Of a DNA stretch of 64,000 nucleotides, positions 41,755-49,083 are shown in pieces. Origin of the DNA: Streptomyces lucensis JCM 4490 (GTDB lineage Bacteria; Actinomycetota; Actinomycetes; Streptomycetales; Streptomycetaceae); the NCBI RefSeq assembly GCF_014650035.1, contig NZ_BMUE01000011.1, positions 1-64,000 of the forward strand, in the 5' to 3' direction. Position 1 is the stretch's first letter. Each line of letters opens with the position of its first letter. The position numbers and the translations under genes were made by a program. Under the pieces are notes generated by a model. That model worked only from the letters and a program-made list of their open reading frames with translations, had not been told where the DNA came from and did no database searches.

Positions 41755-42042
41755 TCAGACCGCGATCGCGACCTCTGCCAGTCCGCCCTGCTGGGCGACG
41801 ACCGTGCGGTCGGCGGTGGCGCCGGGGACGAGGGCGCGCACCGTCCAGGTGCCCTCGGCCGCGTAGAAGCGGAACTGGCCCGTGGCGGAGGTGGGGACCT
41901 CCGCGGTGAACTCGCCGGTCGAGTCCAGCAGTCGGACGTAGCCGGTCACCGGCTCGCCGTCGCGGGTCACCTGACCCTGGATGGTGGTCTCACCGGGCTT
42001 GATCGTCGAGGCGTCGGGGCCGCCGGCCTTCGCTCCACACAT
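41755..42042 (-). CDS. DUF1416 protein of the sulfurtransferase operon
   Basis: A 95-aa protein starting MCGAKAGGPDASTIKPGET, with a predicted all-beta transthyretin-like fold (TTIQGQVTRDGEPVTGYVRL, FTAEVPTSATGQFRFYAAEG). It is almost always found just after a CysA/SseA-type rhodanese in actinobacteria, as here (45-bp gap). Cys2 near the N-terminus might take part in sulfur transfer; this is inference. Confidence 0.92.
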   Translation of the reverse strand: MCGAKAGGPDASTIKPGETTIQGQVTRDGEPVTGYVRLLDSTGEFTAEVPTSATGQFRFYAAEGTWTVRALVPGATADRTVVAQQGGLAEVAIAV

Positions 42043-42087
42043 GTCTTTCTCCAGAGGGGGTCTCGAACCAGAAGGTCGGTCGGTGGG

Positions 42088-42933
42088 TTACTTGTTGGCG
42101 CCGAGCTCGATCGGCACGCCGACGAGGGAGCCGTACTCGGTCCAGGAGCCGTCGTAGTTCTTGACGTTCTCCACGCCCAGCAGCTCGTGCAGGACGAACC
42201 AGGTCAGGGCCGAGCGCTCACCGATGCGGCAGTAGGCGATCGTGTCCTTGGCGAGGTCCACGCTCTCGTCGGTGTAGAGGGCCTTCAGGGCCTCGTCCGA
42301 CTTGAAGGTGCCGTCGTCGTTGGCGTTCTTCGACCACGGGATGTTGCGCGCGGTCGGGACGTGGCCCGGGCGCTGCGACTGCTCCTGCGGGAGGTGGGCC
42401 GGGGCGAGCAGCTTGCCGGAGAACTCGTCGGGCGAGCGGACGTCGACCAGGTTCTGCGAGCCGATGGCGGCCACGACGTCGTCGCGGAAGGCGCGGATCG
42501 AGGTGTCCTGGGCCTTGGCCTTGTAGTCGGTCTTCGGGCGCTCGGGCACCTCGTCGCCGGGGACCAGCTCGCGGGCGTCCAGCTCCCACTTCTTGCGGCC
42601 GCCGTCGAGGAGCTTGACGTTCTCGTGGCCGTAGAGCTTGAAGTACCAGTAGGCGTAGGACGCGAACCAGTTGTTGTTGCCGCCGTAGAGGATCACCGTG
42701 TGGTCGTTGGAGATGCCCTTGTCGGACAGGAGCTTCTCGAAGCCCTCCTGGTCGACGAAGTCGCGGCGGACCGGGTCCTGGAGGTCCTGCGTCCAGTCGA
42801 TGCGGATCGCGTTCTTGATGTGGTTCTTCTCGTAGGCGGACGTGTCCTCGTCCACCTCGACGATGGCGATGGTCGGGTCGTCCAGGTGGTCCTGCAGCCA
42901 GTCGGCGTCGACCAGGACGTCGCTGCGGCTCAT
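42088..42933 (-). CDS. Thiosulfate/3-mercaptopyruvate sulfurtransferase (CysA/SseA type)
   Basis: A 281-aa tandem rhodanese. The N-terminal inactive domain has VILYGGNNNWFASYAYWYFKLYG. The active loop in the C-terminal domain is AYCRIGERSALTWF with the persulfide Cys at about 233. It transfers sulfane sulfur to cyanide or thiols and is linked with sulfur assimilation. ATG at 42933 with GGAGG. It is preceded on the same strand by a 26-aa Cys-containing leader peptide, so expression is probably tied to cysteine supply. Confidence 0.95.
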   Translation of the reverse strand: MSRSDVLVDADWLQDHLDDPTIAIVEVDEDTSAYEKNHIKNAIRIDWTQDLQDPVRRDFVDQEGFEKLLSDKGISNDHTVILYGGNNNWFASYAYWYFKLYGHENVKLLDGGRKKWELDARELVPGDEVPERPKTDYKAKAQDTSIRAFRDDVVAAIGSQNLVDVRSPDEFSGKLLAPAHLPQEQSQRPGHVPTARNIPWSKNANDDGTFKSDEALKALYTDESVDLAKDTIAYCRIGERSALTWFVLHELLGVENVKNYDGSWTEYGSLVGVPIELGANK

Positions 42934-42998
42934 GCTTTCTCCTCCGGGGCAGTTGCGGCGGGGCGTGCGTGTGCGGTGGCGCGCGTCAGTGCGCACGG

Positions 42999-43016
42999 GT
43001 GCCCAGATCGGGGCAC
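42999..43016. promoter_or_regulatory. Small hairpin in the rhodanese leader
   Basis: GTGCCC-N6-GGGCAC lies between the leader-peptide stop and the sulfurtransferase start. It could be part of an attenuation fold, but there is no T-run and only six pairs. Confidence 0.35.
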
Positions 43017-43051
43017 GGGGAGTGGAATCGGACGTCGGTGGGACGGTCCGC

Positions 43052-43132
43052 TCAGAACGAGCGACAGAGCATGGCGGCGACGCGGCACAGGTCGACTGCC
43101 CGCCGCTTCGTGAGATCCGCCTGTCGCTTCAT
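43052..43132 (-). CDS. 26-aa Cys-containing putative leader peptide
   Basis: Minus-strand ORF MKRQADLTKRRAVDLCRVAA continuing MLCRSF and stop, 118 bp upstream of the sulfurtransferase. The LTKRRAVDLCRVAAMLCR pattern is the one I know from actinobacterial putative leader peptides in front of sulfur-metabolism genes; two Cys codons near the end suit ribosome-stalling attenuation. The ATG is 7 nt after TACGAT, with GTGACA 18 bp further up, so the mRNA starts at or next to the ATG. Too short for usual gene callers. Confidence 0.85.
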   Translation of the reverse strand: MKRQADLTKRRAVDLCRVAAMLCRSF

Positions 43133-43139
43133 GGCCTCG

Positions 43140-43169
43140 ATCGTAGGGACGTCCGGGCGGACATGTCAC
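43140..43169 (-). promoter_or_regulatory. Promoter of the leader peptide-rhodanese operon
   Basis: On the minus strand GTGACA (43169-43164), 18-bp spacer, TACGAT (43145-43140). The predicted +1 coincides with the leader-peptide ATG. Confidence 0.65.
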
Positions 43170-43212
43170 CGGCGTGTCGGATGTTGAGACACGATCGTCC
43201 GTATGGCGGTAC

Positions 43213-43260
43213 GAGAAAGGCGCCCGGGCCGTGTCCGCACGGTCTCCGGGCGCCTTTCTC
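43213..43260. terminator. Terminator of the LmeA-like gene
   Basis: 15-bp perfect arms GAGAAAGGCGCCCGG / CCGGGCGCCTTTCTC, 80 bp beyond the stop of the minus-strand gene. Confidence 0.88.
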
Positions 43261-43341
43261 GGGGCTGCATCTGGGAGGCGGACGGACTCGTCTCGCCTGT
43301 CGGACCGCTGTTCGGGCCGTGGCAGCCGCTCCGGCGCGGCC

Positions 43342-44079
43342 CTATCCGGCCAGCTTGACGTCCGTGCCCTTCACCGTGATCTCCACGCCGTCCTCGGCGG
43401 CCTGCACCTTGTCCAGCTTGATGCCGCCGGGGAGCTGGTTCACGGCCTGCTGGAAGTCGGTGATGCGGCGGATGCGGTCCTCGGCGATCGTCGCGGCGCC
43501 GAGCGCGGGCAGCGAGTCCGCGTGCACCTGGACCTTGTCGTCGACGACGCTGACCGAGCTGAGCACGTTCACCGTCCGCTTGAGCCCGAGCGACTTGACC
43601 GTGGCCTCCACAGCGACCTTGATCTTGCCGTTGCCCCCGTCGGAGAGGCCGGTGACCCGGGCCAGGACACCGGGGGCGACCTCGGTCGGCTCCGACTTCG
43701 TCGTCTTCATCAGCTCGTCGTAGGCGATCGTCGCCGTGCCGGTGGCGCTGGACGCGGTGGCCGAGCTGTAGTCGCCGGAGAACTCGACGCCCTTCATGTC
43801 GGCCTTCAGGTCGTCGATCCGGATGGTCTTGCCCGCGGTGCCGGTCTCGGCCTGGTAGTCCTTGATGCCGACCTCGACGTCGTCCAGGGAGCCGCCGGCG
43901 ACCTGGGTGAGGAACGGGAAGCCCTTGATGTTCACGTCCGGGGTCGAGGCGAGGTTCTCCGTCGACTTCAGCTTGTCCGCGGCCTCGCCCTCGGCGAAGT
44001 GGACGGCGACCCGGTCGACGACGACGAAGAGGGCGCCCAGAATCACGACGACGATCAGCAGTATTCGCAGGGCGCGCAT
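43342..44079 (-). CDS. DUF2993 (LmeA-like) exported lipid-binding protein
   Basis: A 245-aa protein with an N-terminal signal anchor (MRALRILLIVVVILGALFVVV) and a tubular lipid-binding-like domain: NLASTPDVNIKGFPFLTQVAGG is the hallmark of DUF2993/LmeA. Mycobacterial LmeA acts in lipomannan elongation; the streptomycete role is unknown. ATG at 44079. Divergent from the DUF3099 gene. Confidence 0.88.
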   Translation of the reverse strand: MRALRILLIVVVILGALFVVVDRVAVHFAEGEAADKLKSTENLASTPDVNIKGFPFLTQVAGGSLDDVEVGIKDYQAETGTAGKTIRIDDLKADMKGVEFSGDYSSATASSATGTATIAYDELMKTTKSEPTEVAPGVLARVTGLSDGGNGKIKVAVEATVKSLGLKRTVNVLSSVSVVDDKVQVHADSLPALGAATIAEDRIRRITDFQQAVNQLPGGIKLDKVQAAEDGVEITVKGTDVKLAG

Positions 44080-44195
44080 GTGGTCTTCCCCCGGGTCGGC
44101 GATGTACGGCGTACGCCACGGTAACCCCGCGGGCAGGGCCTTTGGTGACATTGTCGATCAGTTGTGACAGGGCTCGCCGGCCCTACCCTTGAGGC

Positions 44196-44459
44196 ATGTA
44201 CGCGCGGCGTCGGCACATCTACTTCGCCATGATGGGGACGTGCATCGGCCTCTTCGTCCTGGCTTGGGGTGTCGTGCGCCTGTGGTCCGTGCCGGCGGCC
44301 GTCGGCATGTGCGTCGCGGCCATGGTCATCCCGCCCGTCGCCGCGATGGTCGCCAACCGGAGGGGCCCGGAGGACCGCTGGTGGGACGACCCCTCCGGGG
44401 ACCCGAAGTCCGACGAGTGGTGGGACGAACTGGACGGCAAGAAGCGCCCGCGTCCGTAG
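44196..44459 (+). CDS. DUF3099 membrane protein
   Basis: An 87-aa protein with two membrane helices (about 8-27 and 31-52) and an acidic Trp-rich tail (EDRWWDDPSGD, DEWWDELDG). Family DUF3099, conserved in actinobacteria without assigned function. Start ATG at 44196 lies 6 nt after TACCCT; only GAGG directly before the ATG could pair with the ribosome, too close for standard initiation, so the mRNA may be leaderless. Confidence 0.88.
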   Translation: MYARRRHIYFAMMGTCIGLFVLAWGVVRLWSVPAAVGMCVAAMVIPPVAAMVANRRGPEDRWWDDPSGDPKSDEWWDELDGKKRPRP

Positions 44460-44496
44460 CCGGGAGCGGCCGCGACGGCTCGGTGGCCGCGACGGC

Positions 44497-44859
44497 TCAG
44501 TAGACGAGCGCCTGCGTGTCGTCCGCCAGGGACTCCTGCACGAACACCTGGGCGCCCGCGATGCGCACGCCCTCGATGACGTCCTTCTCCGTGATCTCCC
44601 GGCGGGCCGCGCACTGCGTGCACAGCGTGATCCGGCCCCCGGCGAGGAGCGAGTCGATCAGGTCGGGCAGCGGAGCCGCGTGCGGCAACTCGAACTCGGC
44701 GGCACGCCCGGGCAGCGCGAACCAGGACGACTCCCCGGTCAGCCACAGGGACACCTCGACCCCGCTGGCCACGGCCACCGCCGCCACCGTGAACGCCTGC
44801 GAGCAGCGCTCGGGGGCGTCGGCCCCGGCGGTCACTTTGATCACGAGCTTCTTGGTCAT
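44497..44859 (-). CDS. DsrE-family protein with CxxC
   Basis: A 120-aa DsrE/DsrF-like protein. Start TKKLVIKVTAGADAPERCSQ, central VASGVEVSLWLTGESSWF and the redox or sulfur-carrying pair LCTQCAARR (Cys about 83 and 86). DsrE proteins move sulfane sulfur between proteins, so it may link to the sulfurtransferase operon two kilobases away. ATG chosen at 44859; the longer frame upstream crosses the divergent promoter region. Confidence 0.88.
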   Translation of the reverse strand: MTKKLVIKVTAGADAPERCSQAFTVAAVAVASGVEVSLWLTGESSWFALPGRAAEFELPHAAPLPDLIDSLLAGGRITLCTQCAARREITEKDVIEGVRIAGAQVFVQESLADDTQALVY

Positions 44860-45058
44860 TCTCGAATCGTAATCCGCCTGCCAACGACTTTTACGGACAT
44901 GCCATTGCGCCCGCAGCCCGCCCGGGCGGACCTCGTCAGGAGCGCCGGGACCCGGCCGCGTAAGCTGGGCCCCGGCTCTGTCGTAATCCCAGGTTTCCCC
45001 AGGCTCTCCCGGGCCCTCCCGGGCAGGGGGACCCCGACCCCCGCTCAAGGAGCACCCC

Positions 45059-45157
45059 GTGGAGATCTTCTTCGAAACCCTGCTGGTCCTGGTCTGCGTC
45101 GGCGTGCTCGCCTTCGCCGGTCTGACCGTGAAGAAGCTGTTCCAGGGCCAGCGCTGA
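45059..45157 (+). CDS. 32-aa single-helix membrane peptide
   Basis: GTG start with AAGGAG 7 nt upstream. Reads MEIFFETLLVLVCVGVLAFA then GLTVKKLFQGQR: one membrane helix and a basic C-terminus. It ends 25 bp before the nitrobindin-like gene and is likely cotranscribed. I recall near-identical peptides at this locus in other streptomycetes; function unknown. Confidence 0.8.
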   Translation: MEIFFETLLVLVCVGVLAFAGLTVKKLFQGQR

Positions 45158-45182
45158 TCCACACCGAGGAAAGCTTCCGCTC

Positions 45183-45758
45183 ATGATCGAGATCCCGTCC
45201 GACCTGCACAAGGACCTCGTCCCCCTCGCCTTCCTGCTCGGCAACTGGGCCGGCGCGGGCGTGCACGACTTCCCCGGCTCGGAGAAGTGCAACTTCGGGC
45301 AGGAGGTCAGCTTCAGCCACGACGGCCGGGACTTCCTGGAGTACCACTCCCACACCTGGGTGCTGGACAAGGACGGCAACAAGGTCCGCCCGCTGGAGTC
45401 GGAGTCCGGCTACTGGCGGATCGACGCCGACCGCAAGGTCGAGGTCACGATGACCCGCGACGACGGCACGGTGGAGATCTGGTACGGCGAGATGGCCGAC
45501 AAGAAGCCGCAGATCGACCTGGTCACGGACACCGTCGCGAGGACCGCCGCCGCCGGTCCGTACTCCGGCGGCAAGCGGCTGTACGGCTACGTCAAGAGCG
45601 ACCTGATGTGGGTCGGCGAGAAGCAGACCCCCGAGGTCGAGCTGCGCCCCTACATGTCGGCCCACCTGAAGAAGGTCGTCACCCCGGAGGAGGTCGAGCG
45701 CTGGGCGAAGGCCCTGCCGGACGACCTGCCGGACGACGGCATCGCCTTCTTCAAGTAG
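45183..45758 (+). CDS. Nitrobindin-like heme-binding beta-barrel protein
   Basis: A 191-aa protein of the nitrobindin (FABP-like, DUF1794) family. The signature GNWAGAGVHDFP (G-x-W-x-G-x-G) is at about 21-32, and HLKKVV near residue 160 may contain the axial His for ferric heme. Members bind NO or isomerise peroxynitrite. Preceded by a 32-aa membrane peptide. ATG at 45183 with GAGGAAAG. Confidence 0.92.
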   Translation: MIEIPSDLHKDLVPLAFLLGNWAGAGVHDFPGSEKCNFGQEVSFSHDGRDFLEYHSHTWVLDKDGNKVRPLESESGYWRIDADRKVEVTMTRDDGTVEIWYGEMADKKPQIDLVTDTVARTAAAGPYSGGKRLYGYVKSDLMWVGEKQTPEVELRPYMSAHLKKVVTPEEVERWAKALPDDLPDDGIAFFK

Positions 45759-45784
45759 GCCCTCGGCGCTTCGCCGAGTCCATC

Positions 45785-45817
45785 ACGTCCCCCGTGCCGT
45801 AGCGGCCCGGGGGACGT
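45785..45817. terminator. Terminator of the nitrobindin gene
   Basis: 10-bp arms ACGTCCCCCG / CGGGGGACGT with a 13-nt loop, 27 bp after the stop. Confidence 0.78.
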
Positions 45818-45897
45818 TGTGCTTGTCGGCCGCTCACGAGTGTTAACCCCCGCCGATGACCGCCAGGGTTAACAGATGGCCCTGCATGGCAATGCGC

Positions 45898-45927
45898 TTG
45901 AGATCGCCCCGGGCGCGTGACTAGAGT
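45898..45927 (+). promoter_or_regulatory. Candidate promoter of the Abi-M-S operon
   Basis: TTGAGA (45898-45903), 18-bp spacer, TAGAGT (45922-45927). The predicted transcript would pass through the hairpin at 45976 before reaching the Abi gene at 46111. Confidence 0.55.
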
Positions 45928-45975
45928 GATGACGTCGTCGCCGAGAGTGAACACCGGTTTGCTTCGCCAACGCGC

Positions 45976-46012
45976 GGAACCCCGGTCGTACTTGGGGTAC
46001 GACCGGGGTTCC
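45976..46012. terminator. Strong hairpin in the Abi leader
   Basis: Perfect 16-bp arms GGAACCCCGGTCGTAC / GTACGACCGGGGTTCC with a 5-nt loop. Located 50-85 nt after the candidate promoter and 100 bp before the Abi gene. It may be a conditional terminator, or the end of a small RNA. Confidence 0.75.
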
Positions 46013-46110
46013 GGAGGCTGTGCCCTGGGTGGCTTGCGATGCAGAGGCGGGCCCAGAACATTCACCGAAGACGGTAGCACGGAGCATCCATGGATGCACT
46101 GGGGGGAATC

Positions 46111-46776
46111 ATGACCAATCGCCTGCCCGCATGGATGCTGCGCGACCTGTCCCTGCCGCGGCTGCGGCGGTACATCCGTGCCGCGCACGGCGACGCCGGG
46201 GCAGCGGAACGGCTCTACTGGTGGAACATCGAGGTGTCGGCCGCCCTGCTCGGCTCCCTCCATTGCTTAGAACTCGCCCTGCGCAATGCCCTGCACAACG
46301 CGCTTGTCCGACACCACGGCAGGCCGGACTGGTGGGCGGTGGCGCCCTTGAACGAGCGCGGACTCAAGCTCGTGGACGATGCCCGCCGCTCCTGTGGGCG
46401 CCGCCTTCCGCGCACGACGCCGGACGACATCGTGGCGGAGCTGTCCTTCGGCTTCTGGGTCTCCCTGCTCAGCCACGGCTCGGGCTACGACCGGCACTTC
46501 TGGGTGCCCGTCCTGCACTCGGCGTTCCCGCACTACCGAGGCCGTCGTGACCGTGTCTACCGCGACCTGACCTCGCTGGTCCTGCTGCGCAACCGTGTCA
46601 TGCACCACGAGCCGGTCCACCATCGGCATCTCGCGGCCGACCATGACACCATCTACCGCGTGCTCGGCTACCTCAGCCCCCAGCTGGCCAAGGAGGCCCA
46701 GGCCATGGACCGGTTCCGGGTCGTGCTCGCCGGCCGGGCGGATGCCCTGCGCGGCACGAGACAGCCGCGATTCTGA
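46111..46776 (+). CDS. Abi-family (AbiD/AbiF-like) HEPN protein
   Basis: A 221-aa cytoplasmic protein of the Abi_2-like group implicated in abortive infection. It starts MTNRLPAWMLRDLSLPRL. Mid-protein motifs are ELALRNALHNAL (about 60-71), ELSFGFWVSLL, and near the C-terminus LLRNRVMHHEPV, an R-x4-H HEPN RNase-type signature (about 171-182). Such proteins are thought to cut RNA after phage infection. Start ATG 46111 with GGGGGGA; an ATG at 46090 lies within a palindrome. It is followed after 13 bp by the methylase gene, implying one operon. Confidence 0.85.
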   Translation: MTNRLPAWMLRDLSLPRLRRYIRAAHGDAGAAERLYWWNIEVSAALLGSLHCLELALRNALHNALVRHHGRPDWWAVAPLNERGLKLVDDARRSCGRRLPRTTPDDIVAELSFGFWVSLLSHGSGYDRHFWVPVLHSAFPHYRGRRDRVYRDLTSLVLLRNRVMHHEPVHHRHLAADHDTIYRVLGYLSPQLAKEAQAMDRFRVVLAGRADALRGTRQPRF

Positions 46777-46789
46777 CGAGGGGGGCGCT

Positions 46790-48403
46790 GTGACCGACGC
46801 CGAGTTCGCCGGCGTGCTCGTCTCCCGGCCGGACATCGCGCGCCTCGCCGGGGTGAAACGTCCCGCCGTCACCAACTGGGAGAGGCGACACGCGGACTTT
46901 CCCACGCCCGTGGACGCTGACGTCGAGGTCGAGCGGTTCCGTGCCGACGAGGTGTTGGCCTGGCTCTCCGTGCGGGCCGTCCCCGCGAACGCCCGACGTC
47001 CTGGCGAAGCGGCGGGAATGACCTACGGCGACCGGTTCCGGGCGGCTTTGACCGGAGGTGCGCCAGGTGGACTGCTGCGCGCGGTCGAGAGGCTCGCGGG
47101 ACCGGACGCGGACCGGCTGCGGGGGCCCATGCCGCTGGACCGTTATCTCTTCTGGTTGCTGTTCCTCGTTCTGAACCAGATCGTGGCACCCGATGACGGC
47201 CTGGCGAAGGTGGTGGCCACATGGCACGCGTCGGCCCATGACCTGCCGGAAAAACTGGTTCCACGTCACCTGGTGGCCGAGCTCGCGGACATCCTCGGAC
47301 GCACCGGCGCGAGCTCCGCGCCGGAGAGCCGAGACGCGTTCGACCACGTACTGGTGCTCTGGCGTGCCGCTCACGCGCGCGAGGGCGGCGCCTTCCTCAC
47401 CCCGCCCTCCGTGAGCCGGGTCATGGCCGGCGCACTGGCCGCGGTACGGCCCGGCGCGGTCCGCGTGCACGATCCGTACGGCCGTACCGGAGAACTGCTC
47501 GTCGCGTACCTGGACGCGGCCGCGGCACACGGCGGCAGCGCGCCGCGACGGGTCGGCGGCCGGGTGCCCGAGCCTCTGGAACGGCAGGTCGCGGCATGGA
47601 ATCTGCGGGTGCACCAGGACGGTCGTGCCGTGCAGCTCGACGACGGACCGTTCACTCCGGCGCTCGACCCCTTCGCCGACCCCCCCGGCGCCTTCGACGT
47701 ACTGCTGACCAATCCGCCCTTCGGCCGACGTCTGGAGGACGTGGCCCCGCCCCCGTACTGGACCTACGGCACCGCCCGCCGGACCGAATTCGACTGGCTG
47801 CAGTACATCGTCTCGCGGCTCGCTCCGGAGGGGCTGGCCGCCGTACTGCTGCCGGCCGGGGCCTCCTTCAACGCCGGTGCCGCCGAGACCGTGCGGGCAG
47901 GCTTGGTCGAGGCCGGTGCCGTGGAATGCGTGATCGCGCTGCCCGCCGGGCTGTTCACGCTCACCGCCGTCAAGACGCAGATCTGGTTCCTGCGCGCCCC
48001 CGGCTCCGGTGAGGCGACGCATCCCGAGGTGCTCTTCGTGGCCGGTGAGCACCTCGGTCACCACGTCACTCGGACCCAGAGATCCCTGTCCGACGACGAC
48101 ATCGCGCGGCTGATCGGGGAGTACGTGGCCTGGCACAGGGGCCGTGCGGCGGGGCGCGCCTTCACGGGCACCCCTGGCCTGAGCCAGGCCGTACCGGTGC
48201 CGGACATCGCGGTTCAAGGCCATGTCCTCGACCCGGCCCGGTATGTCCGGCAGGCCGGCCAGGCCCATGCCGCCGGTGCGCCCGGCCTTGCCGAAACCCG
48301 GGAGCACCTGGCCAGGCTGGCCGAGGAGATCGCTACCCGGCACGCCCGGGCGGAGGCGGCCGACGCCGAGGCGGCCCGGTGGCTCAGGAGGTACGGATTG
48401 TGA
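46790..48403 (+). CDS. Type I restriction-modification methylase subunit (HsdM-like) with N-terminal HTH
   Basis: A 537-aa N6-adenine methyltransferase. The first 60 residues form a helix-turn-helix (RPDIARLAGVKRPAVTNWERR) not usual in HsdM. A helical region follows, then GGAFLTPPSVSRVMA (about 199-213), SAM motif I DPYGRTGEL (228-236) and catalytic NPPF (308-311). C-terminal coiled segment RLAEEIATRHARAEAADAEAA probably contacts the S subunit. Motif I departs from the usual DPxxGTGG. GTG start at 46790. The stop overlaps the S-subunit start (GTGA). No HsdR or helicase gene lies in the island. Confidence 0.88.
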   Translation: MTDAEFAGVLVSRPDIARLAGVKRPAVTNWERRHADFPTPVDADVEVERFRADEVLAWLSVRAVPANARRPGEAAGMTYGDRFRAALTGGAPGGLLRAVERLAGPDADRLRGPMPLDRYLFWLLFLVLNQIVAPDDGLAKVVATWHASAHDLPEKLVPRHLVAELADILGRTGASSAPESRDAFDHVLVLWRAAHAREGGAFLTPPSVSRVMAGALAAVRPGAVRVHDPYGRTGELLVAYLDAAAAHGGSAPRRVGGRVPEPLERQVAAWNLRVHQDGRAVQLDDGPFTPALDPFADPPGAFDVLLTNPPFGRRLEDVAPPPYWTYGTARRTEFDWLQYIVSRLAPEGLAAVLLPAGASFNAGAAETVRAGLVEAGAVECVIALPAGLFTLTAVKTQIWFLRAPGSGEATHPEVLFVAGEHLGHHVTRTQRSLSDDDIARLIGEYVAWHRGRAAGRAFTGTPGLSQAVPVPDIAVQGHVLDPARYVRQAGQAHAAGAPGLAETREHLARLAEEIATRHARAEAADAEAARWLRRYGL

Positions 48404-49053
48404 CGACGGCCGACGAACTCGTGCCGCCACCCGGCTGGTCGTACCGCCCCTTGCGGGAGCTGTGCGCGTCCATCCAGACCGGCCCGGCCCGACGCACCGA
48501 GGACAAGGGCCGCACCCAGGCTGACGGCGGGGTTCCCCTGGTACTGCCGCGCGACCTGCGCGGCCGGTGGATCGTCACCGAGGAGGCCGCGGTCGTGCCG
48601 GCGCTCTCCTGGGAGCGAGCGCGGACGCTGGTGAAGTACGAGTTGGCGGAAGGGGACATCCTCCTCAGCCGGACCGGCACGGTGGGGCGTTGTGCCCTGG
48701 TCACCGGTGAGCACGCCGGCTGGCTGTTCCACCCGAACCTGGTACGGCTCAGACTGCCCGAGGCGGGGCAGGCCGGGGCCGCGTATCTCGCCGCCTACAT
48801 GAGCGCGACCGCCGCGCAGGACTGGATCAGGTCCCGGGCGGCGGGCGCGGTCATCCCGTCGCTGAGCATCCGCGCCCTGGGCGAGCTGCCCGTGCTTCTG
48901 CCACCCGCCGCCGAGCAGGAGGCGATAGGCGCCACGCTCGCCGCCCTCGACGCCAAGGTCCGGGCACATACCGAGATCGCTCGCGTGACCCAGGTGTACC
49001 GCCGCGTACTCGCCGACGCCCTGATGAACGGCGTTCTGCCGGCCGAGCCGTGA
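48400..49053 (+). CDS. Half-length type I specificity subunit (HsdS-like)
   Basis: A 217-aa protein with one target-recognition domain (GWSYRPLRELCASIQTGPARR to LARYLAAYMS-like AAYLAAYMSAT) and one conserved helical spacer at the end (LPVLLPPAAEQEAIGATLAALDAKVRAH). Classical HsdS has two TRDs in about 400 aa, so this would act as a dimer and recognise a palindromic bipartite site. GTG start at 48400 overlaps the methylase stop; a GTG at 48379 is less likely. It ends 30 bp before nur. Confidence 0.85.
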   Translation: MTTADELVPPPGWSYRPLRELCASIQTGPARRTEDKGRTQADGGVPLVLPRDLRGRWIVTEEAAVVPALSWERARTLVKYELAEGDILLSRTGTVGRCALVTGEHAGWLFHPNLVRLRLPEAGQAGAAYLAAYMSATAAQDWIRSRAAGAVIPSLSIRALGELPVLLPPAAEQEAIGATLAALDAKVRAHTEIARVTQVYRRVLADALMNGVLPAEP

Positions 49054-49083
49054 CCGGGGCCGCCCCACCCTAGACTTGGGTGC

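Larger units (their letters stand above)
45759..46110. other. Left flank of the Abi-methylase island
   Basis: A 352-bp stretch that holds, in order, the nitrobindin terminator (45785-45817), a promoter-like pair (45898-45927), a strong hairpin (45976-46012) and a 14-bp palindrome GCATCCATGGATGC (46084-46097) before the Abi gene's ribosome site. I see no protein-coding frame. Confidence 0.7.

Noticed and set aside
45976..46012. Attachment site for an integrated element
   Set aside because: It is an inverted repeat with no direct copy at the other island end and there is no integrase.
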